A stretch of 64,000 bases of DNA. Origin: Vandiemenella viatica. Taxonomy: Eukaryota > Arthropoda > Insecta > Orthoptera > Morabidae. The notes beneath the pieces were generated by a model. It was not told the origin of the DNA. It did not search any database and saw only the letters and a list, made by a program, of their open reading frames with translations. Shown here one piece after another: positions 1-12,962 of this stretch (within the stretch, counting starts at the first letter, position 1; each line of letters starts with the position of its first letter). The DNA is taken from contig CM061918.1 of NCBI GenBank assembly GCA_031002005.1, forward strand, positions 61,414,531-61,478,530, given 5' to 3'. The translations under genes were made by a program, and so were the position numbers.

Positions 1-3000
1 GCTGGGGTTCTGCTCTGACCGTGCTAAGCCTAGGATGTTACAGTTCTGACTTATATATCATGACCTGGCCACCACATAGCTTATTCAAACAAAAGCTATG
101 GAAAGGTATAAGTTCAACTGATCTTCACTAGTCCATTCTTGTTAGATAACTATGTTCTTCAAAAAACTGCACAGGAAATCAGACAATTTTACCAAAGAAA
201 TGTTTTTGCAAGTTCGATTAACTGTTCGAGCCAGACCACATCACAATAGTTCACAATTCAAACTTTTAGTTGTAGAAATTAACTGAAAGTGAATCACACG
301 CTCCCATTGTTCCATTGTTTGTTTAATGCCAAATTTAGACAACCCCAAGGCCTCATTTGGCAAAATACTATTTCAACCCAACATTATAATAAAACTGAAT
401 GATCTAAGCTGCATATTCACGAACCTTCCGATTTTCAAAGCTAACTGATTGCTACTATACTAGTTTGCGTTTTGTCTCGTGCACTGCTACTTGAAGACTG
501 GCCCTAACATGGTGTTGCGCCGACTGCTTCTGTACGACTGAGCTACATGTTATCGAGTTTGCAGTTCCTAGCAGACTGAGGCCGACTAACTGAGCGTACT
601 CATCTATATCATCATGCTTCTCGAAGGTTCCTGGCGACTGCTCTCTCACGAACCGTGGGAACAAGCTCCTTTCCTCATTCACATGGATAGATCCTGGGAG
701 GCTGATCAGATATCAAATCGCATGTCAGAAAAAGTTTTGACATAGAATTTTACCTTGACTCTAAAAATAATTCAATCACTCTAAAATTTTACAAATCGTC
801 AGGTCATGAAGTAAACGTTAGCTTTAGTTATTAAGAAAAATTTCATAACTTTACTTTTTAAGCCGATTATAAATAATTTAAATATGAACTTCCACTCCAG
901 GCGAATGCCAAAGACTGATGTAACAGAAAATACTATCTTGACAGTTATAAAAACCTTATTCCTATCTTGAATTATCATAGAAACTAATTTTAGAAAATGA
1001 AATGCAATACTGGTATTCAGTCTAACTCGTGGTTCTGGGAATAAAATTTTGTCACGCAGTTACAAAATTTACAGATACCTGACAGTTTCTACCTCGGTTG
1101 TTCAGTATATAAAAATAAAACGTGCTGTTTCATGTTGTAAGCATAAAATAAACTTTTAACATACTGCTTTCTTTGACATTACTCAATATAAGATATGTTC
1201 AAATGGTTTGAGAAATATCAGTAAAAACAGAAAAGTGATAATTCAGTATAACTGAATAATTTGATGTTTGTTTACTAAACATTTTGAAAGTACTGTAACT
1301 TTTTATATAAGTATATATAACAATCAATTGTTTTTACTTCATTTGTATAGAATCACTTCAGTTTTTCTTTTCAAATTCTCTAAGATCAAAGAAGCAATAA
1401 TTTTAATACCTAGAATACTTTACATGTAATTCGGATCATATTTCCCAGCAGCTAACGCTAATATCATTAAGAAAAAATATTTGTGGAGAGTCTAATTCAA
1501 TATTTACTAGGTTCATTCACTTTTATAAATGATGGAATTATATTGCAAGTGTGTCAAAATTTTGTTTTGAGAGAAACTTCAGTAGTGTGAGTTATCAGTT
1601 TCAACTCACATGTTTTATAATTGTTCAGATTTTTGCATGAAACATTCTTTGAAAACGGCTCATGAATGTAGAATTGCCTTGTTTGGATGGTTACATTTGC
1701 TTTGAAAACAGTTACTATATAACATTTCTGAATGTATGATGATAATATGAAAAGTTCTTGACCCTGGATTATTCATAATGGCAAATAATTTTATATCTTC
1801 TTATAGAGATGATCACCTATGTACCCATGAAATTTGTGTTTCATATATTGTTTAGAGCATTATCTTATATGGCCAGTGTCAAGAACTTTTTGTGCCATCA
1901 ACATAGAATGTATATGAAATGTGGTTATTCCTATACAGCATGTATCATTTACTTTATGAATACCGTGACTCTTAGTATGCTAACAATTATCATATGATTT
2001 GATCGTATATACATGGTCTAACTTTCCTATAGTTGTAATGAAGTTTTGCAGTAATTAAAAATTAAATGGCTGATTTTCTACTAAAGTATTGATTTAGGTA
2101 CTAAAATGCAACTTTTTTGTTGAAGTTTCTTGAAGACACAAACATCTTTAATTATAAATTATTTCTAGCTTGAATGAAAGTGTATACAAGATAACTGTGA
2201 CTGAAAGGAGGAAAATTGCCACTGGGTCATTTGCTATCACAATTAAATTAATAATAATAGAGAAATCTATAAACATATTTATTTTGTAAACTTTTCTAAC
2301 AGTAAAGTTACAGAAGTGTGAATTTAACTGTTACAATATAACAAGTTCAGTGGAAATCAAAATCATCCAAATTTCCAAACAGAGTAATTGTGTAAAAGCA
2401 TGTACCAGCAATTGCCTCACTTTATTATTTTAAAAGATTGAGATAATCACGTATGAATATATCCAATAAATCTTTTGAAGAATCAGTTGATAAGTTTGAT
2501 ATTTCTCATATCCCTTACACAAACCTAATATATGGCACCCATTTATATTATATTAATAATTTCAAGTGTAAAAAGTTCTGTAATTACTAAATGACAGTAA
2601 ATATTCTTAAGGTCTGGGCTGGATTTTTTGTTGTTCAAGTAAAATAAATGATGATTGTTCATGAAAGTGTAAATGTCATAATAAAATCCCCTGGCAATTA
2701 AAAAACTCGCATTTGGTCATCAGGATTGTAATAGATATTTCTTAAATATGCTATATGTACCTTAACCATAATGCTAGAAAATAATCAGTTTATATAGCAC
2801 ACTTCTGTTGAAGTAATGTAGTCTGTTCCAGTAAACTCTTGAAAAGAAGCCAGTTTTTCTATTGTGTGAACAAAGACTTTCCCGGTATATTGCTGACATG
2901 TAATATTCAAGGTTTCTTCACTGGACAGTGTTGTAGAAAGACGACACTATCCAGCAAAGAACACATGAAGATTACAAGTCAGTTTTTCTATTATTTTTTG

Positions 3001-6000
3001 TTTAAAAATTAGCAACACAATACTCAGAAATAAGTTATAAATGAATGCAAGATATAAAGTCATGGTTCCAGTTCACATGTTATAGCTATTGTTTAATTCT
3101 AAGTAGTAGCATGTAATGTAGCTAAAAGTGTGAAACAGATTCATTGTGATATCTGTTGCACCGTACATTATTTCAGACAAATATATAGCTTTGCAAAAGA
3201 TACATTTCACAGATTTGGCTTTTCTTTGTCTTTTGTGTGCCTTTCATTGTCATGTCATGGTCATGTGGTTTAGTTATGCATAAATGCCATGCTCATAAAT
3301 TAGAGGCGTAACATTCTCTTATAATGAAGCCAGAAAAGGGATAATGATTTGTATCTTAATAACAGTTAGGTATAGTCATGCCATAATTTTATACTCAATA
3401 CTTATATGACCTCAAATGCTTTCTAAGACTGAAGCATGAAGAGTTATTATTGACAAGAACTATTTTTATTTAACTGTAAATCCTGCATACAAATTGGAAG
3501 GAATATTATATATAACATGGTGCAGTAACAGCACTCATCATTGTCTGTTGTGGAATCACAATTCCAAAAGAACTGCATCTCACAGATGAGACTTGTAATT
3601 GCAGAAATTCTTTGATTGTGAAACTATTATTTCAGCAGGTCATGTACACTTCCCAAGACAACGTTGTAATGTTTTAAATTGCCATATGGAATCCATTAAA
3701 TCATTTGATATCTTAGGAAATTATTAAGAGAATGTTTAAAATAAAATACTTTTAATAGTACTAGCAATAATTCCTTAACACGTCACTTTTAAGTCACGCC
3801 ACAATAATTCCTTAAGAATAAAATTTCCGTTTTATTGGGAGAGCAGTATATTCTTCTTACCTTATCTGCAGGATACTAAAATTGAAATATGGACTAATCT
3901 TTAGATAATCTATTATGAATGGGCACTGGGTTTGAGTCTTTTAATATTTTTCAAATGTATTATTCACAGAGAGATTTACTTTGCATTAAAGCATGTTTCA
4001 CATGTAGTTAATTTTGGAATGGCTTTCTTAAACAAAAAAATAAATTCCGTTGTGGACCTCAAACAATTTGAGGGCTAAAGGCTTCCTATGGTCATGGCTT
4101 GGTCTTGCTTTATAAATATCAGCGCCCTTTCTTATCACTTTCTTTTTCCAACCTGGCCTTTACACAGAAAACCATACCCTGTCATCCTCTTAAAACTGCT
4201 GCATATGCTGTGGCTAAAGTTTTTTTACACAGGAAAAGACTGGAAACAGGCAACAAAGTAGGTAAGTACCTACATTATGTTCCATCTTTCCATATTTTCT
4301 CATTAACAAAATCCAATTTAAATTTGATGGGAGTAATATTTTAGAAATGGCTTTTTGAGACGCTTTACTGTTTTAAGAAAATCCTGTCTATTACAGAGGA
4401 CAATAGAATTTGTGCATATAGTTGATTTAGAATTTACACTTTAGCTCACTTTCTACCTAGGGGAATGTCACCAGTACTGGAAAGGCCTAGTTTGTTTGCT
4501 AGTGTAATACTTACTTAAACTTACCTCTATATAGTAGATGTACATTATTTACCTGTATTTCTAACAAAGATTTTTAAGTGAAATTAAAAAAGAAAAAAGA
4601 AGAAGTTGCTCTTTTGCCAAGTATATTTAAATATTATTTCTATTAGAGTTAAAAGCATGGCAGTTTAAGAAAGTAATGTGCACAGGTATTCAGATATGGT
4701 CTCGTGATCATGTTGAGAGGAACATAGAAGGCAGTAGAAGGCTGAGCTTATTTTTTTTTTAACAAAATACTGATTTTGAGTTCCTTTGGAACTACTGGTG
4801 AAGTCATTTAATCACCAGACAAACTGTTTCATTGATCAGAATATCCACCAAAGACAGCTAAATTGTACTGATTGTCATCTGACTCATATCATATTCACAA
4901 AATGTTGGTTTTTGAATGCAACAAATAACTGCAAAAACAGTGGTATCTTATCACTTCGTGCTCCAGTTTCCATTTCTATCCTGTTTCTCCAGAAATGCAT
5001 GTCGAGGAAAATTAGTACATGAAAACTAGTTTGTTAACTCTTTTTTTATATCATGGAAACAAGTCAGTGTAGAGGCTTTCTTTTCCATAATTTCTCAGTT
5101 TTTACCATCACTTAATCAATCATATTTATTTTAGAAGTAGGAAGAAAGTAGTATTTTCCATGTTCCTGAGTTATGTTAACTTATGGGCTTGTAGTTTCAT
5201 TAATTGCTCCCATCCACAATCAGTTAAGAACTGGCTACTCTGCTTAACTACAGTAATGGCTTCATAACCATTTTGTGCATATGAGAGCTTCAGTTTGAAA
5301 ATGTGTTGATTCACATCATGTATCTACAACTGGTATAACTTTTAAATCAATGAAGTTACGATTTTGCTTGCTATCTCATTTCACATTGGAACTGAAAGTA
5401 ACCCAAAAAAATGTAAGCAAGCATTTAAATGAAAAAGTAATGAACAGTGTGGTATAATAGATTGTGTGGAAATAAAAGATTTGTTTGACAAAATGCATGT
5501 CTATTAAACCTGTTTGAAAACCTTTTCTTAGCTTAGTGGTGTTGCCTTTGGGAATTCAGATTCTTCATTCAGTGAAACGGGTATTTGCAACTAAAATGTC
5601 TTTTCTGTATTGAAGGAAAATTCTGTTAGTATGTCCAGTTTATATGATCATAAAAAGAGTGGACCATGGAATGAGATTCAGACCATATCAACCTGCAGAC
5701 ACAGCACAATTTTTTACCCACCTACATTAATTTTTATTCTTAATGCACACTTATGTATGACTCCCTCATTTGGTGTATTATTCAGGAAGTGTACTGACCT
5801 TGTGCCCAAGGTTGTCAAGGCAACTCAATTATCTCTTGCACTTGCCTGAAGTTAGAACGTTTGATTTTGATGGTGAAGAAATTTTCACTGTCTGGTATTT
5901 GGTTGACAGAAAAGGAATATATCATGGTGCACAATTGCTTATCACCAAACTGTGTACCAAGATGCCTGTGTCAAATCCCGAACCTGACCCCACGCATATA

Positions 6001-7046
6001 GAGTGATGCCATATGCAATGCTGCTGAGGATGACTCATCCGTAAAGTGAAGATATTAACTTTATAGTCTTCTTGATGTATTTCAGAAGAGCAGATTTGGA
6101 GGACTGATACCACATTTAATTATTCAATTCTAATCTTTCATCCTGATGCAAAACAGATAAAACATTCATGTATATGATGTGCGTGTACTTTCTCCATCAG
6201 GAAATCTGTATGTTTACTGTAAAAAGAATTCTCTTGAGGTATAACTAATAAATTGTTCATGAATAAGAAAACTGTGTTATTCAAAATAAGTCAATGGATT
6301 ATGGAAAAATGATAAACCTACCATAACAGTCAAGAATGTACAGTATAGTTGCTTCAAAAGGCTATTGCTGAATCCCTTCCTGTTTCATGTCACCAATACC
6401 CCCCAGACAAGGTGAAAAGTCATGAGAAAAACATTAACAACACATTGTTTTCTTTTGAAATATGGTTCTGTTAATAATTGATTACTTACAACTTATTTTA
6501 CGCATATACAATACAAAAAGAAAGATTAAGCCATGTATATAACTGCAAACTCCAACAATAGAGGTCTGAAGTGAATCAAGTAAAGCAAAACAAGTCAGTA
6601 AAAAGAAATCTTTAGACATTTATGACTGACAAAAATTCACTGATGGCATTAAATAGTGAAGAAAAATATGCACTCAGACTATGTTGGAATTTCCATTGTT
6701 ATTTGTCAGATTACAACTGATGCTATGTGGAAACACAGCTTGCAAAGCAAAAAGAGTTATTTTACAGAAAAACCAATATTATTCAATCATTACTTTTATT
6801 TCAGCGCAAGATTGAGAGAAAGGTTGTCCTAATTTTGTTGTAAGTGTAAAACCCAAAAATACATCTGTGTGAGAAATATACTTGCAATAGCATTACAGTA
6901 TACCATAATGGGACAGGAAAAGTGTTGTGCAGCATTATGAATTAAACAAGAATATAGGAAAGAAATTTCTCATTAGCCAAAGATGGTGAAGGTTAGAAAC
7001 ATTTGGTACAAAACAAATAAACAAACCATTTGCCTGCAACCTTTTA
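1..7046. other. AT-rich non-coding stretch, probably intron
   Basis: I find no exon, RNA gene or classifiable transposon here. Open frames are short, lack codon bias and have no convincing splice context. The extracellular-domain exons of the channel, including the Cys-loop FPFD-type motif, were looked for and not seen. About 455-700 is more GC-rich and less interrupted than its surroundings and may be part of an old repeat. Confidence 0.5.
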
Positions 7047-7054
7047 TCCCAATA

Positions 7055-7242
7055 CATGGGCGCCGGCAGGATTGCTTCTAGGGGGGTGCACAAGGGCTGC
7101 ATTGGTGCCCCCCCCCCCCTATCGGCGCAAAAATTTCCGGGCTGGGCGACCTTTTTTTTAGCTTTACTACTGCCCAGACGGCGACCCGGGATGTCAGGGG
7201 GGTGCAAGTGCACCCCCTTGCACCCCCCTCCCGGCACCCATG
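7055..7242. mobile_element. hAT-type MITE with 8-bp target duplication
   Basis: This 188-bp GC-rich island has inverted ends CATGGGCGCCGG and CCGGCACCCATG. It is flanked on both sides by the identical octamer TCCCAATA (7047-7054 and 7243-7250). An 8-bp duplication and ends beginning CA are typical of the hAT superfamily. The interior contains C and G runs and the self-complementary GTGCAAGTGCAC. No transposase is present, so it is non-autonomous. Confidence 0.75.
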
Positions 7243-8072
7243 TCCCAATATACAGAAAATTGATAGTGAGACCTTTACAGGAGTTTGTTCATCGGATACA
7301 GCTGAGTTCATAATAAAGCAGGTAATGGTCCAGGGGGCATGAATGTTGATGGGGAGTTGTAATATGGAAAGAATGCAATAGTTATTTATGCCAGTGTGAA
7401 TTTTGTATGAGATGTTTCAAGTGAAGAAGCCAGTGAAGTGGTTTAGTGGAAATGAGATATTGATATTTTCAGATCAGAATATGAAGCATATGTAAGGGCA
7501 ATTGAAAGTATTTTGAGAGAAGAAGTTGTATCTGTGTGAAGAAATATACAAACTCTTATCCATGTTGAAGGATTTGAAACTAAGAGAGAACTTAGTGTGG
7601 CATATGGGAACTTAGTTGGTTGGCTGATTTAGGATAGAGTTTGTGGTATATTGGATTGGTTAAAATATGGAACTCTGTAACGTGTTAACTCCCATGTTCT
7701 GAAGTTATTTTTCATATATGATCCACCATCAAGTACTCTCTACTAAGCACACAAACATTCTTTCCTTCGCTGAACTAATTACTTCTCCATATGCATGATT
7801 GAGGTGGACTTGAACATGGAAACGATGAACCCCATATACAAGGGGGTAACCAAAAGAAACTGATACTGTAGAGGGTGGAGTTTTTGTAGTAACAGTTTTT
7901 CCACTTGGAACATGTAGTCCTTCCATACCTGACTCAATTATCAATAATCATCACAAGAGAAAGTTGTGTTTGGCTGGTGTTAATTTTTTTTGTGACTGCT
8001 GCTTTGTGCTCGTTGTTTTTGCAATGGCTGATCTTGTGAACAGTGTGTGGCTCTGAAGATTTTCTTCCTGCT

Positions 8073-8073
<1 letters not shown>

Positions 8074-8103
<30 letters not shown>
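8074..8103. repeat. poly(A) run of 30 inside mariner copy 1
   Basis: Thirty consecutive A replace a mixed sequence found at the same place in the second mariner copy (about 45.6 kb). This suggests slippage, or the tail of a lost retroposed insertion. Confidence 0.9.
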
Positions 8104-8104
<1 letters not shown>

Positions 8105-8496
8105 CACAGGAACTCTTTAAATACTGAAAATGTTGTACAAGAATGATGCTATGGAGAAAACCCAAGTGTTTGAGTGATTTTTATGTTTCAAAAGAGATGA
8201 ATAATCAATTGATGACCAACCTAGTTCTGGACAGACTTCAACAGCCTGAACTGACGAAAATGTCACAAAAATTTGCTAAATCATCTTAAAAGATTGATGA
8301 CATACTATCCAAGAAGTTTTGGAGCTGTCTGGAATGACTTGGAGCTCAGTTCAGCAAATTTTAAGTGAGGATTTGAGTATGAGAAGGTGGTTGCCAAATG
8401 CGTGCCTCAATTGCTGACTGCACAGCAAAAACAAGATTGCTTGGAAGCATGCTGTGCTTTGAAGGAAGAGCTCTGAAATGATCCAAACTTTTTTCT

Positions 8497-8734
8497 ACCA
8501 AAGGTGAGTGGTTGACGCTCTGGTCTCGCATTCAGGACGTCGGTTTGAATCCCCATCTGAGCATCCAGATTTGGGTTTTCCATGGTTACACCAAATCACT
8601 CCAGGCAATTTCCAGGATGCTTCCTTCAGAAAAAGCGTCATGGCCAAATTCCTTCCTGTTCCTGGTCCCTAGTACCATCCTAACTGTAATGACCTTGACA
8701 TTGAAGATGCGTAAAGCCATTAAAAAAAAAAAAA
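8497..8734 (+). mobile_element. tRNA-derived SINE inserted in mariner copy 1
   Basis: The head contains a tRNA-like A box (TGGTTGACGCTCTGG, near 8509-8523) and a B box (GGTTTGAATCC, 8542-8552), which form an internal RNA polymerase III promoter. A unique body (near 8565-8715) follows, then a run of 15 A. Near-identical direct repeats of about 10-11 bp (AACTTTTTTCT at 8486-8496, AACTTTTTCT from 8735) flank it, and the mariner sequence resumes on either side. A partial copy lies at 33235-33372. Confidence 0.8.
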
Positions 8735-9511
8735 AACTTTTTCTTCAAGATCATCAAAGGTAATGAAACCTCATGCTACGGTTATGACCCTGAAACGAAG
8801 CAACAGTTCAGCCTATGGCAGAATCCAAGCTCGCCCCATGCCAAAAAGCAAGACAAGTGAAATCAAACATAAAGACTATGCTGCATTGTTTCTTCGATGT
8901 GTGAGGAGTTGTCTGTTCAGAGTTTGTTGCACAGGGTCAGACAGTAAACCAGACCTTTTACCTGGATATTTTGAATAGATTGCACAGTAATGTGAGATGG
9001 AAAAGGTCTGATTTGTGGCAGTAGGGCGACTGGTTCTTCCATCACAACAAAGCTCCTTCTCACACAGCACTCTCTGTGAACTGATTTTTGCATGACTTCC
9101 CCCCTCCCTCTATTCACCAAATCTTGCCCCCTGTGACTTTTTTTAATTCCCTTTAACGAAGGAGACATGAAAGGAAAACATTTTTCCAATATAGATGAGG
9201 TGAAAAAAAATGACAGATGCCTGACAGTATCTGTGAAGAGGAGTATAAAAAAATGTTTTGAACAATAGATTGTATAAGTGTATCAGTTCTGATGGAGAGT
9301 ACTTTGAAGGAGATTCATAGTATTTTCTCAAAAAATTAAATAGGTGAAATTTAAAAAGAAAAAATGGTTCAATATTTGGGTATCACCTCACATCACAGTT
9401 ACTTTCGTTTGACTAAGGAATTATTCAAAACATTGGTGTTGAAAGCATTATGGTTCTTTGGATGATACTAAGAAAGAAGGAAATGGCTTTTAGGCAATAT
9501 GAATAACAAAG

Positions 9512-9808
9512 GATAGGGAAAATCACCCAGGGCTAAGATGAATAAAAAACATATGATACAAACAAAAACATATTCTATATTTTGTTTAAAATCTCATTCA
9601 TGCAATAGGGAATGAGCCATTTGGTTCGAAAGGTGTGATTGGCTTGTCATGGGCTAAACTTCGACACACCTCCTGAAACAAATTGCTCATTCTCTATTAC
9701 ATGAATAAGGCTTGAAACCAAAATATTGTATATGTTTTTGTTCATCTCATTTATTTTTCACTCATCACATCATTCAATTTTGGTGACTAATTGGTTATTT
9801 TCCCTATC
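9512..9808. mobile_element. fold-back MITE of about 300 bp
   Basis: The left half (GATAGGGAAAAT then CATTCATGCAATAGGGAATG) is complementary to the right half (CATTCTCTATTACATGAATA then ATTTTCCCTATC). The arms are about 130-140 bp with mismatches and close near 9655. There is no coding capacity. The superfamily is not clear, and no confident target duplication was found. Confidence 0.6.
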
Positions 9809-10404
9809 ATTAGTTATTTGTTTGACAGTTTTGATCATGGTCATTCGGTTACCAAATTCCATAGCTGCAGCGGCTGGACTTACAGTTTAACATGGCAGCC
9901 AATCCATGGCATACTTATATGATCAAAGCAAATACTGTAAAGTTCTTGGCTGGGATTTAAACCCACAACCCTGAGTAACCTTTAACCAACCAGACTAAAT
10001 GTTATTAATGGTCATGTTTTATGACTTCATGGGTCTCATGTAAGTATCACTGTTTCAGTTGCGGCTGTTTTATCAACATAACATATAGAGGAAGTTTAAA
10101 AACAGAGCATTTCAAGTTTGATAGTCAGATTTTAGTACATATTTTGCATGTTTTTTAAGTTTTAACTCAATGATTTTCTGAATTTAGATGCCTTTTAATA
10201 TCATGTTAGTGTCAAAAACTTGAAATTCCACATCAGAAAGTATCAGTTAAATATAACCTCACTTACATTTCTAAAAAAAAATCATATTTCAGATGTCTTA
10301 ACAACAGTCTAACTGGGTTACTAGTATACTCTGTTCAGTTTTGCAAGAGCTCTATTAGTCTTCTAATTTTTCACAACAGTTATTATTATAATTATTATTA
10401 TTAT

Positions 10405-10490
10405 TCCTTTTTCGTACAGTATTGGAGGATTGCATCAAACCAGTCTAAAGACTGACGACAGCAAAAAAACAAAAACAAAAAAAACAAAAA
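10405..10490 (+). mobile_element. 3' tail of a LINE fragment
   Basis: The stretch CATCAAACCAGTCTAAAGAC followed by an A-rich CAAAAACAAAA tail resembles the 3' end of insect non-LTR retrotransposons that end in simple A-rich repeats. Only the tail is recognisable and no reverse transcriptase remains. Confidence 0.4.
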
Positions 10491-12540
10491 ATTGCAGTTG
10501 TTATTAGAAAGTGCCTATTGAGGATGATGATACAGATTAACACTAAAGAATATTCGGAGAAATGAAATCAGGAAACAATTAATGTGTATAGAAGATATGA
10601 CATTCAATATGGGTAAAACGGTAGTGTGACCATAAGAAAATAACAGAAATTACATATTAACTAAAAAAAAAGTTTTTGTGCCTTGAAAAAGAAAAAAACA
10701 TCATGAAAGTGGAATAAAAGCATTAGTGAAAAATCTTGGAGAGAAGTTGATTTGTAAAAATAAAGGAGATGGATGTAGTATAAGTGTCTTGGGTTATATG
10801 TCAGACATTGTTACAAAAATACAATATTTCAACAGCACACTTTGCTCTTTACATAATGTTCTCATGTGATCCAGTGTAAAGCTAGAATCACACCATATTA
10901 TCACAGAGCATCATTCAAAAATGTTTAAAAAGTTTAGCTTCATAACTTGCTGAATATTTAGTTTTATTGACTAAAATTGGAAAGTCTTATCATCAGGAAC
11001 TAATTGATTAATATGCTATAATTCAGATTCAACGGTAAATACTATTACATACTTTTCCTGCTGATTTTTAGTCTCATAGTTGTAGGTTATAGAATTAAAG
11101 AAATGCAATACTGTAGAATATTTTATAACATTCTTATTTTTCTCTTTGTGTTTGAGATTGAAATCAACAGAAAAAGAGTTAATATTAGTTACACATGTTA
11201 CTCTGAGCTGCAGAGTAAAAGATATATTTTTGGATGCCATATTGTCAATATTTTTTACCCATCAGTTGAGTTGAAAACATTAAGGTACCAGTACTACCTA
11301 AGCTGATGACTGGTGTAAGTGCAGTACAGCACTGTCGAATGTTTACCACGATTACAGTTTCTAGTCAGTTTTCTATAATCATTAGGAAAATATATATGAA
11401 CAGAATGAAACAGATCTTTTTTGAATATAGTCTGCATAGTTCCACGAAGGATGGCACAATTTAGTTTACTTCCAAAGCTGTGGACAGGGTGCTAAACCTG
11501 ATAAAAAAATATCTTGTTGCATTATTACTAATTGTTACCAAGATTTTAAATTTGAACCCTGCAGAATATCACCACTGTAATAAAAAATGCTAGTAATTGT
11601 GCATAACAGACTAGATGAGTGGTATGTTTTCTTTCAGTACAGATTAGTCATACTGTTAATTTATACTAAGTAATCAGTAAAGAATGGTTCTGTCACAAAT
11701 ATCTCCCATATATAATGTTTTGAGTTATGCTTCTTGACATTTTTTTTGCTGTGCAAATTTGGTACCTATTTCGATTGTTATGATGTTTAAGGAGTCATTG
11801 CTCTCACTCTAAAGACAAAGTCTTATTTTTAGCAAATAGTTACAATGATAAAATAATTAATATGTGAAAAGAAACTGTAGCCATATTGGGTAGTTTTAAG
11901 ATTCTTACATATCCACTAGGATTTTGTGTGTGAAAACAGTTTCTTGTTTGTATTAAAATTTTGTTTTAAATGTTACCTACTACAGCAACAGATTTTAAGC
12001 AAAAACTTCTTCTGTACAAATTGTGCTCCATCAGCTTTAGGCAATAATTTTATATTAAAAAGAGGGGTTAGTATTTTGTGGAGAACTTATTTTTACAAAT
12101 ACATTAGGGGATCGTACATCTGAGGAAACGTGTTGTGGCTAATTAGGGTAGAATATTAACTGTCATCCTAGTTACATATTTCTGAATCAAACCCAATCCA
12201 ATATTATGGAGCATACATGTTTATATGGAAAGGAAAGGCTGTGGGTGAATGTGTAAACGTGGCTATTAGTTAGGGCAAAGTTCAAATTTTTTTGTAGTAT
12301 TTATTATTGCCACAGGCCTCTTTTCTTCAACTTTGGTGATTCCTTTCCATATTAATATTTCGTCATGGTATTTTTTTCCTATTCGATTGTTTCCAAAATA
12401 GAGGATAGAATTAGTTATTTTCTTTGAATTTTGTCATTTGGAAAGAGGCAGGGCTGTGTGCTGTTAATTAAAGTTAAGTAACAAGAATCTTGGAATGCAG
12501 CCCAAATCTGTACACGAGAGCTGTACATCTTCTCTTGCAG
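10491..12540. other. AT-rich stretch without recognised features
   Basis: No coding or repeat feature could be supported between the LINE tail and the loop-C exon, apart from short A and T runs. It is presumably intronic. Confidence 0.4.
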
Positions 12541-12615
12541 AAATGGACTACTCGGATGAAGATTATACTGAAGACTGCAGGTGTTCTCTCTGCCAGAGAA
12601 GGTTCGAGGAGCAAG
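12541..12615 (+). CDS. pHCl-like chloride channel, loop-C exon (75 bp)
   Basis: The exon follows a pyrimidine-rich tract ending in ttgcag and is followed by gtaaac. It enters and leaves in phase 1. It encodes about 25 residues, EMDYSDEDYTEDCRCSLC then QRRFEEQ, and its last base G joins the GT opening the next exon (26529) to make glycine, giving QRRFEEQGNYSC. The two cysteines flanking that stretch are 11 residues apart, close to the 10 of the loop-C disulphide in glycine and GluCl receptors, so I read it as loop C of the agonist-binding region. It is strongly acidic (six Asp/Glu in the 12 residues MDYSDEDYTEDC) and carries an extra CxCxxC cluster. Being symmetric (75 bp, phase 1-1), it could be skipped or swapped without a frameshift. 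Assignment to the same gene rests on phase and spacing, and the 13.9-kb gap is large. It could instead be a chance open stretch. Confidence 0.65.
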
Positions 12616-12962
12616 GTAAACACCCGCCAATCCTGCAGGTTCCCACCATGGTGGCTGTAGTCTCCACAGATCTTTGCTTGCCAGTTTCAGGTGTAGTTAG
12701 CATTTCCATCTCAGGACTGATTTTCTGTAAATACTTGAGTAATTTTGATGCCATAACAACTAATGTTGGTGTCCATAATGAGTACACGATGCTGATGATT
12801 TTAATACATCCACTGACAGAAAATTTTTGAGCAATGTTAGAGTTTAAATATAATTTTATGTATAAAATTAGTGTCGTGCAAATTGCCGGCAGTCCACGCT
12901 CAAACACCCCGCTCGGATATTTCTGTGATCAGTCCTCTCTACCAGGGTGAGCTATGCCCGCT

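Larger units (their letters stand above)
7840..9390 (+). mobile_element. degenerate mariner-like element, copy 1
   Basis: Fragments of a mariner transposase are readable in several frames on the + strand. A segment like PRSFGAVWNDLELSS and LLTAQQKQD lies near 8310-8430. GYDPETKQQFSQW, the region after the first catalytic Asp, lies near 8780-8820. A TGSSITTK-type relic of the second Asp region lies near 9030-9060. Stops and frameshifts are frequent, so it is dead. A SINE (8497-8734) and a 30-A run (8074-8103) interrupt it. The 5' part aligns by eye with the inverted copy at about 44.95-45.9 kb. Exact ends are uncertain. Confidence 0.75.

Noticed and set aside
7056..7313. Overlapping open frames on both strands
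   Set aside because: They arise from the GC-rich hAT MITE, where stops are rare. Compositional odd residues (Gly/Pro runs) and terminal repeats explain them.
8505..8560. Possible tRNA gene
   Set aside because: A and B boxes are present, but the acceptor stem and cloverleaf are incomplete, and an A-tailed SINE body follows.
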